Notes: a model not told the origin generated them from the sequence alone. A DNA stretch of 64,000 nucleotides from Stenotrophomonas sp. SAU14A_NAIMI4_5 (GCF_003086795.1 NZ_CP026003.1:2716579-2780578), one strand, 5' to 3'. Shown: positions 20,325 through 29,271, counted from the stretch's first letter. Translations and numbers: made by a program.

Positions 20325-21764
20325 ATGTATCGCGCCCTTGCTGCACTCTTCTGCGCCGTGGCAGTCACCCTGCCCGCCTCGGCGCGTGATGTTCGCGACG
20401 GGCTTTCGAGCCGGCTGGACACCCAACTGCAGGTCAACCGCGAGCGCTACGGCATCGCCGGCCAGGCCGTGCTGGTCGCCCACAACGGCAACGTGCTCTA
20501 CCAGGGCGCCAGTGGTGAACGCGACCCGGCCACGCATGCAGCGGCCACCGTCGACAGCATCTTCGCCGCGCAGTCGATGGCCAAGCTGCTGACCAGCACG
20601 CTGGTGATGCAGCTGGTCGATCAGGGCACGCTGGATCTCGACGCGCCCGCCAGCCGCTATGTCCCCGATCTGCCCGCCGCCTGGCAGGCGATCCATGTGC
20701 GCGATTTCCTCAACCACAGCTCCGGCATCGCCGAGTACTACGACCGCGTGGACAACCGCTGGGTGAGCAAGGGCTACCCCGGCGTTGCACCGGACCTTGC
20801 CGCTGCACTGAAGGTGGCCGGCGCGGCGCCGATGCAGTTCGCCACCGGTAGCCGCGTGCAGTACACCCAGGCCAACTACCTGGTGCTGACCGCGTTGCTG
20901 GAAGCGCACTACCACAAGCCCTACCCGGCCATCGCCCGCGAACGCATCCTGCAGCCACTGAAGATGCGCAGTACTTCGTGGGGGCTGGACAGCGTGCCGG
21001 CAGCACGCGCGGCAGTGCCGTACACCGGCAAGGACGGCGCGTTGCAGGCGGCCGATGAAGATCCGTGGCCGCACTATGGCTGGGGCCACGCGGACCTGCA
21101 GACCACCGTCGGCGACATGAACCGCTTCCTGCAGGCGCTGGCCACCGGCAAGCTGCTGCGTACAGCGACACTGGAAAAGCTCTGGCAGCCGCAGAAGCTC
21201 GCCAGCGGCGGCAGCAATTTCTTCTCCACTGGCTGGGACACCACGCGGAGCGATGGCTACACCCAGGTCGGCCACGATGGCGGTACCCGCGTGCGGGCGC
21301 GGCTGGCCTACAAGGGCAGCCTGGCCAGCGGTTACTGGGTGTTCGTGTACTTGACCAATGGCAGCGCGCGCAATGTGTGGTCGAGCACCTTGGTGGAGAG
21401 CACGATGGCGGTGGCTGCACCGCAGGAGTTTCCGAGTGCGGTGCTGTCCGAGCGCCTGATCGCCTATGCGTCGGATGAGACGGCTGGTGCGGCACAGGCG
21501 ATGCGCGACTGGTTGCAGGACAACATCCGCATTACCGGCAGCGAACGCGAGCGCGCCATCAACGCCAGCGGCTACGCGATCCGCGAGAGCCTGGGTGCGG
21601 GCAAGGCGCTGAAGGTATTTACCCTCAACACCGAGCTGTACCCGGATTCGGCCAACGCCTGGGACAGCCTGGCCGAGTGCCATGCGGCGCTGGGCGATGC
21701 CGAGACTGCAAAGGCGCTGTACGCGAAGGCGAAGGCGAAGGCGCTGGCGAAGCCTGCTCCGTAG
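20325..21764 (+). CDS. Exported serine hydrolase (class C beta-lactamase/DD-peptidase fold)
   Basis: The 479-residue protein has a signal peptide (about 1-20, ALAALFCAVAVTLPASA). The hydrolase domain carries the S-x-x-K motif S84-M-A-K87, the Y-x-N motif YTQAN, and a HDGG motif near residue 315. A C-terminal tail (about 400-479, NTELYPDSANAWDSLAECHAAL) resembles one TPR. Family members include esterases, D-aminopeptidases and DD-peptidases; substrate cannot be assigned. The stop TAG at 21762-21764 is the last three bases of the GTAG head of an adjoining palindrome. Confidence 0.85.
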   Translation: MYRALAALFCAVAVTLPASARDVRDGLSSRLDTQLQVNRERYGIAGQAVLVAHNGNVLYQGASGERDPATHAAATVDSIFAAQSMAKLLTSTLVMQLVDQGTLDLDAPASRYVPDLPAAWQAIHVRDFLNHSSGIAEYYDRVDNRWVSKGYPGVAPDLAAALKVAGAAPMQFATGSRVQYTQANYLVLTALLEAHYHKPYPAIARERILQPLKMRSTSWGLDSVPAARAAVPYTGKDGALQAADEDPWPHYGWGHADLQTTVGDMNRFLQALATGKLLRTATLEKLWQPQKLASGGSNFFSTGWDTTRSDGYTQVGHDGGTRVRARLAYKGSLASGYWVFVYLTNGSARNVWSSTLVESTMAVAAPQEFPSAVLSERLIAYASDETAGAAQAMRDWLQDNIRITGSERERAINASGYAIRESLGAGKALKVFTLNTELYPDSANAWDSLAECHAALGDAETAKALYAKAKAKALAKPAP

Positions 21765-21820
21765 AGTCGAGCTTGCTCGACTGCTTCTGACGCAAAGCCG
21801 AGCATGGGCTCGGCTCTACA
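21761..21820. repeat. REPIN of two different GTAG palindromes, overlapping a stop codon
   Basis: GTAG at 21761 starts a palindrome with core GTCGAGCTTGCTCGAC. After about 14 bases a second palindrome (core AGCCGAGCATGGGCTCGGCT) ends in CTAC at 21820. Heads are outward, as in a REPIN, but the two arms are of different subtypes. The first head supplies the upstream gene's TAG stop. Confidence 0.85.
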
Positions 21821-21912
21821 GGTGCAGCAGCCCCCATACGCCGCCGATGGGTGACGTACCGCCCGCGACCTGTTAACTTGCGCGCCACTTTAGTGGTTTA
21901 CAGCCTGTCCGC

Positions 21913-24021
21913 ATGTCGCTCTCGTCTTACCGCCCCACCCCGTCGCTGCTGTTCCTGGCCGTCTCCCTCGGCCTTGCCGCCACCGCCCACGCCGCCCCGC
22001 AGGCCACCACGCTGGACGCGGTGCAGGTCACTGCCGCCGATGCCAGCGCCCAGGCCCGCGAGGCGCTCAAGCGCGTGCCCGGTGCCAGCAATGTCATCGA
22101 CGTTGCCAAGGCCGACAGCCGCCTGTCCAGCAGCGCCGATGTGCTGGCCTACCAGCCCGGCATCAGCGCGCAGTCGCCGGGCAACGAGGGCACCAAGGTG
22201 TCGATCCGCGGCTCGGGCATCAACCGTGGGCCGGGCGCGCATGCCTCGGGCATTGCGGTCTCCCTCGACGGCCTGCCGCTGACCGGCCCGGGCGGCACGC
22301 CTTACGAACTGCTGGAACCGCTGTGGCTGTCGCGCGTTGAAGTGCTGCGCGGCGCCAATGGTTTCGAGCGCGGCGCGTTGGCGCTGGGCGGTGCCATCGA
22401 CTATGTCAGCCGCAGCGGCCGCGACTCGGCCGGCGTGCAGCTGCATTACGAAGCCGGCAGCCGTGGCTACCAGAAGCGCGGAATCAGCTGGGGCGGCGTC
22501 AGTGGTGATGTCGACTACTTCCTGGCCTACACCGACAGCGAGTTCGACGGCTACCAGCGCCACGCGCGCGGCGACGGCAAGGGCGCGATGGCCAACATCG
22601 GCTGGCAGATCAGCCCCGACCTGCAGACGCGCTTCTTCGTGCGCTACCGCGAGACCAATCACGAAACGCCCGGGCGCCTGACCCGCGACCAGATCCGCAA
22701 CGACCCGCGTGCGGCCAACCCGGCCAACCTCGCCATCGACGCGCGCCGCCCGCAGCCGGGCAGCACCTGGATCGGCAACATGACCACGCTGCAGATCGAC
22801 GAGGATTCCTCGCTGCAGGCCGGGCTGGTCTATCACAAGTACCCGATGGACCTGGGCGAGAGCCTGTACCGCCAGCAGCTGGACTACGCCGACCTCAACG
22901 CGACGCTGGACTACCGCCGCCGCCATCCGCTGTTCGGGCTGGACAGCGAAACCACCGTCGGCCTGCGCGTGACCCACGACCTCGATGCCAACGTGCGCGA
23001 GTCGCTGCGCTTTGCCAGCAACGGCTATGCGGCCGGCACGCACACGCGTGATTTCCGCCATCTCGGCACGCAGAGCACGCTGCATATCGGCAACAACCTG
23101 GCCGTGAATGATCGCCTGCGCGTGCAGACCGGCCTGGCGCTGATCAACACCCGCAGCGATGTGCAGGTGACCTGGCCCACCAGCGGTGGCCGCCTGCGCG
23201 ACCACGACTGGGATTACGCGCCGCGCCTGGGCTTCACCTGGCAGCACAGTGCGCAGACGCAATGGTTCGGCAACCTCAGCCGCTCGGTGGAAGCGCCGCA
23301 CCCGTGGTCGATGATCTGGGGTTCGAACCAGTTCTTCGGCGCCGGCAACGGTCCGTCGACCGGTCGCCAGAGCACGCCGGTGGCGATGCAGAACCAGACC
23401 GCCACTACGCTGGAACTGGGCGCGCGTGGCGAAGCCGCACTGGGCCGCTGGGAACTGACCGGCTACTACGCGCACGTGAACCACGAACTGCTGAGCGTCG
23501 AGCTGCAGCCGGTGCCGAACCTGTTCGTGGCCGAGAACAATGCCAGCCCCACCGTGCACCGCGGCATCGAGGCCGGCCTGGACAGCACGCTGTGGCAGGG
23601 TGTGCCGGGCTGCCTGTCGCTGCGCCAGGCCTACACGTTCAGCGATTTCCGCTACCGCCACGACGCGCGCTTCGGCAGCAACCGCCTGCCCGGCCTGCCG
23701 CAGCACAGCTACCAGGCCGAACTGCGCTTCGACCATGCCTCGGGCCTGTATGCCGAACTGAACACCGAGTACGCCTCGCGCATCGCGGTGGACTACGCCA
23801 ACAGTTATTGGGCCGACAGCCACGTGATCTTCGGCAGTCGCATCGGCTACGACGCGCCGGGCGGCCGCTGGCAGGCCTGGGCGGAGATGCGCAACATCGG
23901 CGACCGCCACTACGCAGCCACGGTCACGCCGGGCTACAACGACGCGGGCAAGGATGTCGCGCGCTCGACGCCGGGCGAAGGCCGCGGCGTGTACGCAGGG
24001 GTACGCTGGCGCTTTGAGTGA
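21913..24021 (+). CDS. TonB-dependent outer-membrane receptor
   Basis: This 702-residue protein has a signal peptide (about 1-28, ending AHA-APQ). It then has a plug domain with a TonB-box-like start (TLDAVQVTAADA) and the conserved VSIRGSGINRGPG and VEVLRGANGFERGALALGGAID. A 22-strand barrel follows, ending in an aromatic residue (VRWRFE, penultimate Phe). The ferri-siderophore branch fits best (DGLPLTGPGGTPYE, GYNDAGKDVARSTPGEGR), but no siderophore genes or Fur box are visible. Energy could come from any TonB, including those at 3.5-4.8 kb. Confidence 0.92.
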   Translation: MSLSSYRPTPSLLFLAVSLGLAATAHAAPQATTLDAVQVTAADASAQAREALKRVPGASNVIDVAKADSRLSSSADVLAYQPGISAQSPGNEGTKVSIRGSGINRGPGAHASGIAVSLDGLPLTGPGGTPYELLEPLWLSRVEVLRGANGFERGALALGGAIDYVSRSGRDSAGVQLHYEAGSRGYQKRGISWGGVSGDVDYFLAYTDSEFDGYQRHARGDGKGAMANIGWQISPDLQTRFFVRYRETNHETPGRLTRDQIRNDPRAANPANLAIDARRPQPGSTWIGNMTTLQIDEDSSLQAGLVYHKYPMDLGESLYRQQLDYADLNATLDYRRRHPLFGLDSETTVGLRVTHDLDANVRESLRFASNGYAAGTHTRDFRHLGTQSTLHIGNNLAVNDRLRVQTGLALINTRSDVQVTWPTSGGRLRDHDWDYAPRLGFTWQHSAQTQWFGNLSRSVEAPHPWSMIWGSNQFFGAGNGPSTGRQSTPVAMQNQTATTLELGARGEAALGRWELTGYYAHVNHELLSVELQPVPNLFVAENNASPTVHRGIEAGLDSTLWQGVPGCLSLRQAYTFSDFRYRHDARFGSNRLPGLPQHSYQAELRFDHASGLYAELNTEYASRIAVDYANSYWADSHVIFGSRIGYDAPGGRWQAWAEMRNIGDRHYAATVTPGYNDAGKDVARSTPGEGRGVYAGVRWRFE

Positions 24022-24036
24022 GCGCCCGCGTGGAAA

Positions 24037-24059
24037 CGCCGGGCAATGCCCGGCGCTGC
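24037..24059. repeat. Degenerate palindrome (CGCCGGGC subtype)
   Basis: CGCCGGGCAATGCCCGGCG is intact, but the head reads CTGC instead of CTAC. It lies between the convergent receptor gene and the unknown membrane gene. Confidence 0.65.
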
Positions 24060-24060
24060 C

Positions 24061-24579
24061 TCAGGCGATGCGCCAGCGTGGCAGCTGCTCGCTGCGCCTC
24101 CAGATGAGCGGTGCCGCCGCCATCAGCAGCAGGGCCATCAGCCAGCGCGGCGAGGTGGTCAGCAGGCCATCGACCCACCCTGCGATGACCAGCGACGGCA
24201 CCTCCTGCCACAGGCTGTAGCCCAGGTAGAGCACGCTGCCGGCGCGCCACACGAACACCAGGCCCATCGCCGCCAGGAACAGGGCCGTGCTGCGGCAGGT
24301 CCAGCGCTGCGAGGGCGTTCCCCACTCGCGGGAGACGGCGAACAGCACGCCGATGATCAACGTGGCCATCAAGGCCACCAGACCGATATCGACCTTGCGG
24401 CCGATGCGTTCGTAGGTGCAGGCGCGGCACTTCGCCTCTTCGGCTGCGACGGCGGTATCGACGGCCGGTTGCGCCGCAGGAGGCGCGGCCTGCCCCATCA
24501 CGGTGAAGGGCATCAACAGCGCGAACATCGCGCCCATCATCCAACACCACATCCTGTTGTTGCGTGCAGCAGATTGCAT
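24061..24579 (-). CDS. Unknown membrane protein with CxxC motif
   Basis: The 172-residue protein starts MQSAARNNRMWCW with a strong AAGGAG ribosome site. An N-terminal helix or signal (about 10-30) precedes an Ala/Pro stretch and a C-x-x-C (KCRACTYERIG, about residue 50). At least three membrane helices follow (IGLVALMATLIIGVLFAV, ALFLAAMGLVFVWRAGSVL, WLMALLLMAAAPLIW). I do not recognise the family. It lies 22 bases after another unknown gene on the same strand. Confidence 0.7.
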   Translation of the reverse strand: MQSAARNNRMWCWMMGAMFALLMPFTVMGQAAPPAAQPAVDTAVAAEEAKCRACTYERIGRKVDIGLVALMATLIIGVLFAVSREWGTPSQRWTCRSTALFLAAMGLVFVWRAGSVLYLGYSLWQEVPSLVIAGWVDGLLTTSPRWLMALLLMAAAPLIWRRSEQLPRWRIA

Positions 24580-24601
24580 ATGCCTCTCCTTGGCGATTGA
24601 C

Positions 24602-25390
24602 TCATCCCCGGCCGGGCCACAGCGCCCGCCCTCGACGGATTCCCGATAGGGCCAGTTCGGGTCGTTCCAGCACCCACCGCCCCTCTTCCCTGTGGAACAG
24701 CATACGGGAACGCCGGCCCCCGATGCTTGAACAGTAGTCAGCGGCCACGGCAATCATGGCCCATTGGTTGTCCGCACTGAACACCGGCATCGACAGCAGG
24801 AGGATCACGCTCTCTTCAAGGCTCTCCTCCGTTGCGGACCGCTGGCAACCCTGCTTCTGGATCATGCGCAGCTGCACGAAACCCAGATGCGCAGCGCCCT
24901 CCAGCGCTGCATCCGGCACCCGCCTGCTGCGCCGGTTGGCCAGCGGCAGCTGTGCCTGCAGCTGCCGCCGCAGCAGGTACATCGGGCGCTCCTCCACCCA
25001 GTCCACCAGGTCATCGACATCCTGGCAGAACCGGGCATGGCCTTCCGGCTGGCAGTACGGCAGTGTGTGGTCGATCACGATGGTTGCGGCAGGCGCAGGA
25101 TCGGACAACTGCCGTTGCACCTCGGGACGCCAGCGGTCTGCTGTCGCAGCCCCACGGCCCCCCATCGCCATGGGCACCGGCAACGACCGGGGCGGTGGTG
25201 GCAGGATGGGGTTCCTGATCGCAAGCGCCATGATCTCCGCCTGCATCTGCGCGGTGCCAAGGTTCATCGTCGGCGGCCCGAGGGACGCGTTCTGCCAGGG
25301 CTTCAGCGTGCAGGCCAGGCACAGCAACGCCACTGCCGAAACCACAGCGGCGATGGCCCATATACGCTTCCATGCAACGTATCTGCTCAT
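24602..25390 (-). CDS. Unknown membrane-anchored protein
   Basis: The 262-residue protein from the ATG at 25390 has one N-terminal hydrophobic segment (IWAIAAVVSAVALLCLA) followed by a cysteine that is not in a canonical lipobox, so either a helix anchor or an atypical lipoprotein is possible. A Pro/Arg-rich linker (about 55-75) follows, then a soluble domain with three or four cysteines (YCQPEGHARFCQDVDDL). No family is recognised. It is the middle gene of three co-directional unknown membrane genes, 67 bases after the third. Confidence 0.65.
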   Translation of the reverse strand: MSRYVAWKRIWAIAAVVSAVALLCLACTLKPWQNASLGPPTMNLGTAQMQAEIMALAIRNPILPPPPRSLPVPMAMGGRGAATADRWRPEVQRQLSDPAPAATIVIDHTLPYCQPEGHARFCQDVDDLVDWVEERPMYLLRRQLQAQLPLANRRSRRVPDAALEGAAHLGFVQLRMIQKQGCQRSATEESLEESVILLLSMPVFSADNQWAMIAVAADYCSSIGGRRSRMLFHREEGRWVLERPELALSGIRRGRALWPGRG

Positions 25391-25457
25391 GACCAACCGG
25401 TGCTCGAGCACCCTGTGTTGAAGAAGGACCGCGGCCCTGCGGGCACACTCAGCGACG

Positions 25458-26237
25458 CTACAGCGCCTGCACCACCTGCATGAGATTGACCGCGTCCGGC
25501 GCCAGCTGCTGTGCACCCCAGCCCAGCGCGGCGAAGAACACCACCAGGCCCAGCAGCGGCCAGAACGTGTGCGACAGGCACAACCGCCACCACCCCTGCG
25601 CGCCCATGCCCTGCATGCGGCGGTACAGGCCACCGACAATGGCGGCGTCCACCAGCAGCTCGGCCATCAGCACCGGCGCCGACCACACCACCCAGACACT
25701 GGCCAGCAGCACGGTGGCCACCAGCGCGAGAAGACCGAGCACGGCCAGCAGTGGCAGCCCGGCCTCACCGTCTGCAACCTCCAGCAGGGACGCGCCATCG
25801 GTGTCGGTGATGGATGGGGCCGAGGCTTCAGCCCACGACGCCGAGGCACCGCCACCACCGGAATTACCGCCGTTGCCGCCCCATGAAGGGCCCGCGCGTG
25901 GGGAGCTGCCCCCGCCGCCGCCATTACCAGCGACCTCGGCAGCACCGTCAGCCACCGCATCCCAGCGCCAGCGGATCCAGAGCCACATCAGCAGCAGGAA
26001 CACGGCATAGGCCAGCAGCACCGCCAGCGGATAACGCAGCAGCATGCTGTCCAGGCCGGCCAGACGCAGCGCATGCGAGGCGAGGAAGCCGGCGCCGCCG
26101 GTCAGCAATACGATCAGCGCCATCTGCAGGCGCGGCCACCCGTGGTGCTGCAGCTGTCGTCGCGCGCGGGCGACTTCACTGCTGCGTGTCATCGGCAGCT
26201 TCAACGGCGTGCGGTTGAAGCGCTTGGTCTGCTTCAT
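25458..26237 (-). CDS. Unknown polytopic membrane protein with Gly-rich loop
   Basis: The 259-residue protein from the ATG at 26237 has two N-terminal helices (MALIVLLTGGAGFLASHAL, YPLAVLLAYAVFLLLMWLW). A cytoplasmic or periplasmic loop of about 70 residues, very rich in Gly, Ser and Asn (GGGGGSSPR, GGNGGNSGGGGAS), follows. Two or three C-terminal helices end the protein. The composition of the loop suggests a flexible tether. The family is not recognised. It would be the first gene of the 26237-24061 unit. An in-frame ATG at 26258 is an alternative start. Confidence 0.65.
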   Translation of the reverse strand: MKQTKRFNRTPLKLPMTRSSEVARARRQLQHHGWPRLQMALIVLLTGGAGFLASHALRLAGLDSMLLRYPLAVLLAYAVFLLLMWLWIRWRWDAVADGAAEVAGNGGGGGSSPRAGPSWGGNGGNSGGGGASASWAEASAPSITDTDGASLLEVADGEAGLPLLAVLGLLALVATVLLASVWVVWSAPVLMAELLVDAAIVGGLYRRMQGMGAQGWWRLCLSHTFWPLLGLVVFFAALGWGAQQLAPDAVNLMQVVQAL

Positions 26238-26316
26238 GCCGGCACTGGGCCGGACCAAAGGGAGTGCAGCATGCGGACATCCTTGCCGGGCACGCGTGGG
26301 TGCGTTCGGGTCGATT

Positions 26317-26898
26317 CTAGCGTGTGGGCGGCGCGGCTGCCTTCAGCAGCTGGGCGGCCACCTGGTCGAACGGGGCGATGTCCTGCAGCGCGCGGCTCAT
26401 GGCCACCGCACCTTCCACGCTGGCGATGACCAGGCTGGCCAGCGCGGCCGCCTGTTCCGGTGCGTGACCGTCGGCCACGAAGGCCTGGGCCAGATGCCCC
26501 TGCCAGCGCGCGAACACCTCGGCTGCCGCCGCGCGTGGCTGGCTCGCGACCGCTTCCACCGGTTCTTCCACCGCCGCGGCCAGCACCGGGCAGCCGGCGC
26601 GGAACTGCGTGCGCAGCAGGCGCTCGCGCCAGATCGCCAGGAACTGCTGCAGGCCCTGCACCGCGCCGCCACGCAGCAGCTCTACCAGCAGGGCTTCCAC
26701 TTTGTCGCCTGCCATCTGCGTGGCGCGGGCCAGCAATTCCTGCTTGCCACCCGGGAAATGGTGATAGGTCGAGCCCAGCGGCGCCTCGGCCAGCTTGGTC
26801 ACCTCGCGGATGCTGGTGGCATTGAGCCCGACCCGCGCCAGCATCTGGGCGGCCGCATCGATCACACGCTGGGGGGCATCGGACGCTCGCGGGCTCAT
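26317..26898 (-). CDS. TetR-family repressor (LmrA/YxaF type)
   Basis: The 193-residue regulator has the TetR helix-turn-helix at about residues 10-56 (RVIDAAAQMLARVG, TSIREVTKLAEAPLGSTYHH FPGGKQEL). The ligand domain contains RTQFRAGCPVLAAAVE, typical of the LmrA/YxaF subgroup. It is divergent from a thioesterase gene, with two matching operator-like sites in the 68-base gap. It probably represses both; the effector is likely a small lipophilic compound by analogy only. Confidence 0.92.
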   Translation of the reverse strand: MSPRASDAPQRVIDAAAQMLARVGLNATSIREVTKLAEAPLGSTYHHFPGGKQELLARATQMAGDKVEALLVELLRGGAVQGLQQFLAIWRERLLRTQFRAGCPVLAAAVEEPVEAVASQPRAAAAEVFARWQGHLAQAFVADGHAPEQAAALASLVIASVEGAVAMSRALQDIAPFDQVAAQLLKAAAPPTR

Positions 26899-26910
26899 CC
26901 GCTCACCTTG

Positions 26911-26964
26911 CTAGGACAGTCGTCATAGATTAGCGTATCGCCCGTCCTATAACAGTCGTCATAG
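26911..26964. promoter_or_regulatory. Twin operators between tetR and thioesterase
   Basis: CTAGGACAGTCGTCATAG (26911-26928) and CTATAACAGTCGTCATAG (26947-26964) are two copies of an 18-base site in direct order, starting 36 bases apart. Each is an inverted repeat of CTATGAC about the central AGTC with one mismatch. The second ends two bases before the thioesterase ATG and the first is 13 bases from the tetR ATG, so binding would block both genes. Confidence 0.75.
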
Positions 26965-26966
26965 TC

Positions 26967-27512
26967 ATGAATCTCTGGTTCCGCCTGCTCCACCTGCTGC
27001 TGTGCAGCCTGTTCCGGCCGAAGCTGGAGGCCCCGTTCGGGGTCTCGCGGCTGCCGTTCCGGGTGCTGCCCAACGATCTGGACAGCAACCTGCACATGAC
27101 CAACGGCCGCTACTGGAACATCTTCGACCTGGGCCGGCTGGACCTGATCCTGCGCATGGGCCTGGGCAAGGTGGCGCTGCGCGAGAAGTGGGCGCCCATC
27201 GTTGGTGCGGGCACCATCCAGTTCCGTCGCGAACTCAAGCCCTTCCAGCAGTTCACCCTGGAAACGCGGCTGGCCGGCTGGGTCGGAACGCGCATCATCA
27301 TGGAGCAGCGCGTGCTGGTCGGGCCGGAGCAGAAAGTCGCCACCCGCGCGCTGCTGGTCACCGGCATCTACGACCGCCGCGCGCGCAGCTTCGTCGGCAT
27401 GGAGCGGATGATGGCGGCCATCGGCTGCGATACGCCGCCCTCACCGCCGCTGAGTGCGGCCGCGCAGGCGCTGCTGGCGGCGGATACGGCGCTGAAGCGC
27501 GACGACGACTGA
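26967..27512 (+). CDS. Acyl-CoA thioesterase-like protein (4HBT hotdog fold)
   Basis: The 181-residue protein has an N-terminal hydrophobic segment (LWFRLLHLLLCSLF). A single hotdog domain (about 30-150) follows, with LPNDLDSNLHMTNGRYWNIF, the Asp/His-bearing motif of the 4-hydroxybenzoyl-CoA thioesterase family (THEM6-like branch). It probably hydrolyses acyl thioesters near the membrane. Expression appears governed by the divergent TetR repressor because an operator overlaps its ribosome site. Confidence 0.85.
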   Translation: MNLWFRLLHLLLCSLFRPKLEAPFGVSRLPFRVLPNDLDSNLHMTNGRYWNIFDLGRLDLILRMGLGKVALREKWAPIVGAGTIQFRRELKPFQQFTLETRLAGWVGTRIIMEQRVLVGPEQKVATRALLVTGIYDRRARSFVGMERMMAAIGCDTPPSPPLSAAAQALLAADTALKRDDD

Positions 27513-27521
27513 GCGGGCGCC

Positions 27522-27989
27522 TTACAGGGCTTTCCTGAGCACTTCCTGCAGGCGGCGCTTGTGCGACTCGACCGCCTTCCAGTTCCAGTCGCACACCGGC
27601 GGAACGTCCAGCGCGCCGCGCTCGCGGGCCAGTGCGGCGCGCTCGGTCAGGGCCTGCACTTTCGCGCCGACGTTCGCATCGATGGCCATCGGCAGCAGGA
27701 TCGAGATCAGCCCCCAGCCGGACACCATGACGCGCGCGGAGTCACCGCGCCCGCTGTCGAACGGGCGAACGCGCACGGCGCCGCCCATGTCCGCGTACTG
27801 CACGCCCACCAGCAGCATGCCGCCGGACACCCACTGCAATGCCCTGCCGTGCTCACACAGCGCCTCGGCGGAATCGTAGCGGCGCGGCTGCTCGCCGGCG
27901 CTTGAATAGAGCTCGGTGACCAGCACCGGGCTGCGCTTGAACACGGCGCGCGCCACGGTCTCGACCACCTTGTTGGACACTGCCGCCAT
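27522..27989 (-). CDS. Hypothetical protein
   Basis: The 155-residue protein starts MAAVSNKVVETVARAVFKRS and shows alternating strands and a moderately hydrophobic segment (VMVSGWGLISILLPMAID), then a charged helical C-terminus (HKRRLQEVLRKAL). There is no signal peptide or recognisable domain. It lies 15 bases after the GDSL gene on the same strand and may be its third-gene companion. Confidence 0.6.
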   Translation of the reverse strand: MAAVSNKVVETVARAVFKRSPVLVTELYSSAGEQPRRYDSAEALCEHGRALQWVSGGMLLVGVQYADMGGAVRVRPFDSGRGDSARVMVSGWGLISILLPMAIDANVGAKVQALTERAALARERGALDVPPVCDWNWKAVESHKRRLQEVLRKAL

Positions 27990-28004
27990 ACCCAGCGAAT
28001 ACGA

Positions 28005-28808
28005 TCAGTGCTTGCCGGGCGGCGTGGTTTTCAGCGCCTGCGCAATCGCCTTCTCCGCCAGCGGCGACATCAATGCATAACCCTTCGCGGTTGGGTGCAC
28101 GCCATCGGCCGCCAACGCCGGATCCAGTCCGCCGGCTGCATTGGCCATGGCCGTGTAGTAATCCAGGTACACCAGCCCCTGCGCATCGGCGTACTGCTTG
28201 AGTGCGGCATTCAGGGCGCGCACCTTGGGCGCAGGTTCGATACCGGGCATCCACCGGTACTCGCTCACCGGCAGCACCGAGGCCAGCACCACGCGGATGC
28301 CGTGCGCCCGCGCCAGTTCGACCATTGCGTGCAGGTTGTCTTCGATCATCGCCTGCGTGCTGGGCCCGGTATTGCCGGCAATGTCATTCGTGCCGGCGAG
28401 GATGAGCACCACGTCCGGCTGCAGCGCAATGACGTCCTGGCGGAAACGCAGCAGCATCTGCGGCGTGGTCTGCCCGCTGATGCCACGGTTGAGATAACCC
28501 TTGCCGGGGAAGAACTGTGCCGGATCCTTCTCGCCCCACAGCTGGGTGATGGAATCGCCATAGAACAGCACGCGCGGCACCCCGGCCTGCTTGGCCGGTA
28601 CGCGCGCGTTGGCCTCGCGGTAACGGGCCAGGTTGGGCCAGTCGGACAGGCGTTGCTGCATGCCGCGCACCTCATCCGGGGTGACCTGGTCCACCGGCTT
28701 CAGCAGCAGCGGGTTGACCGCCATCGGCGGCTGCGCCTGCGCGCAGGCCATGGCCATCAGCAGGGCCACGGCAGTGGCGCAGTATCGCGAACGTCGAAGG
28801 TGGGTCAT
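28005..28808 (-). CDS. Exported GDSL/SGNH hydrolase
   Basis: The 267-residue protein has a signal peptide (about 1-25, ATAVALLMAMACAQAQ). The four SGNH blocks are visible: block I FYGDSITQLWG (Ser86), block II NRGISGQTT (Gly), block III LILAGTNDIAGN (Asn) and block V DGVHPTAKGY (Asp/His). It probably de-esterifies a carbohydrate or lipid in the periplasm or outside. Its start overlaps the stop of the preceding TPR-like gene by four bases. Confidence 0.9.
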   Translation of the reverse strand: MTHLRRSRYCATAVALLMAMACAQAQPPMAVNPLLLKPVDQVTPDEVRGMQQRLSDWPNLARYREANARVPAKQAGVPRVLFYGDSITQLWGEKDPAQFFPGKGYLNRGISGQTTPQMLLRFRQDVIALQPDVVLILAGTNDIAGNTGPSTQAMIEDNLHAMVELARAHGIRVVLASVLPVSEYRWMPGIEPAPKVRALNAALKQYADAQGLVYLDYYTAMANAAGGLDPALAADGVHPTAKGYALMSPLAEKAIAQALKTTPPGKH

Positions 28809-29224
28809 GAGTTTTCCAGAAGGAACTGGCTGATTTCGCGGCGCAGATCAAGGTCGTCGGTCTGCCGCGCGGCTTCGTCGGCGAGCAGCGCGAATTCGTA
28901 ACCGCGCTCGGTCTCGCCCTGGTCGATGTGGCGCCGTGCCAGTTCCAGGCAGATCGACGCTTCGCCTTCGATCACGCCCAGCTGGCGCGCCTGGGTCAGC
29001 GCACGCTCGTAGTAGCCGATCGCCACGCCGCTGTCGCTGGTGAAGTCACCCAGGGTTTCCCAGAGGAAGGGATGGTCGCGGCCTTCCACCGCCATCGCAT
29101 CGCAGTACTGCCGCAGCTCGTCGTGCAGCCGCCACTGGCTGCGGGTATCGCCGTGGGTGCTGGCATTGGCCATTTCGACCGCCACGCCCAGTACGTGCTC
29201 GTACACGTCCTGTGGAATTTCCAT
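28805..29224 (-). CDS. TPR-like hypothetical protein
   Basis: The 139-residue soluble, acidic, all-helical protein contains two or three helix pairs with TPR spacing (DHPFLWETLGDFTSDSGVA, YYERALTQARQLG, ASICLELARRHIDQGETERG). There is no signal peptide. AGGTTCCC precedes the ATG. A four-base overlap couples its translation to the exported GDSL hydrolase, an odd pairing as the two proteins should be in different compartments. Confidence 0.7.
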   Translation of the reverse strand: MEIPQDVYEHVLGVAVEMANASTHGDTRSQWRLHDELRQYCDAMAVEGRDHPFLWETLGDFTSDSGVAIGYYERALTQARQLGVIEGEASICLELARRHIDQGETERGYEFALLADEAARQTDDLDLRREISQFLLENS

Positions 29225-29271
29225 GGGAACCTCCTGCCGCTTGGATCTTGCACGGTCAGGCTAGCACGGCC

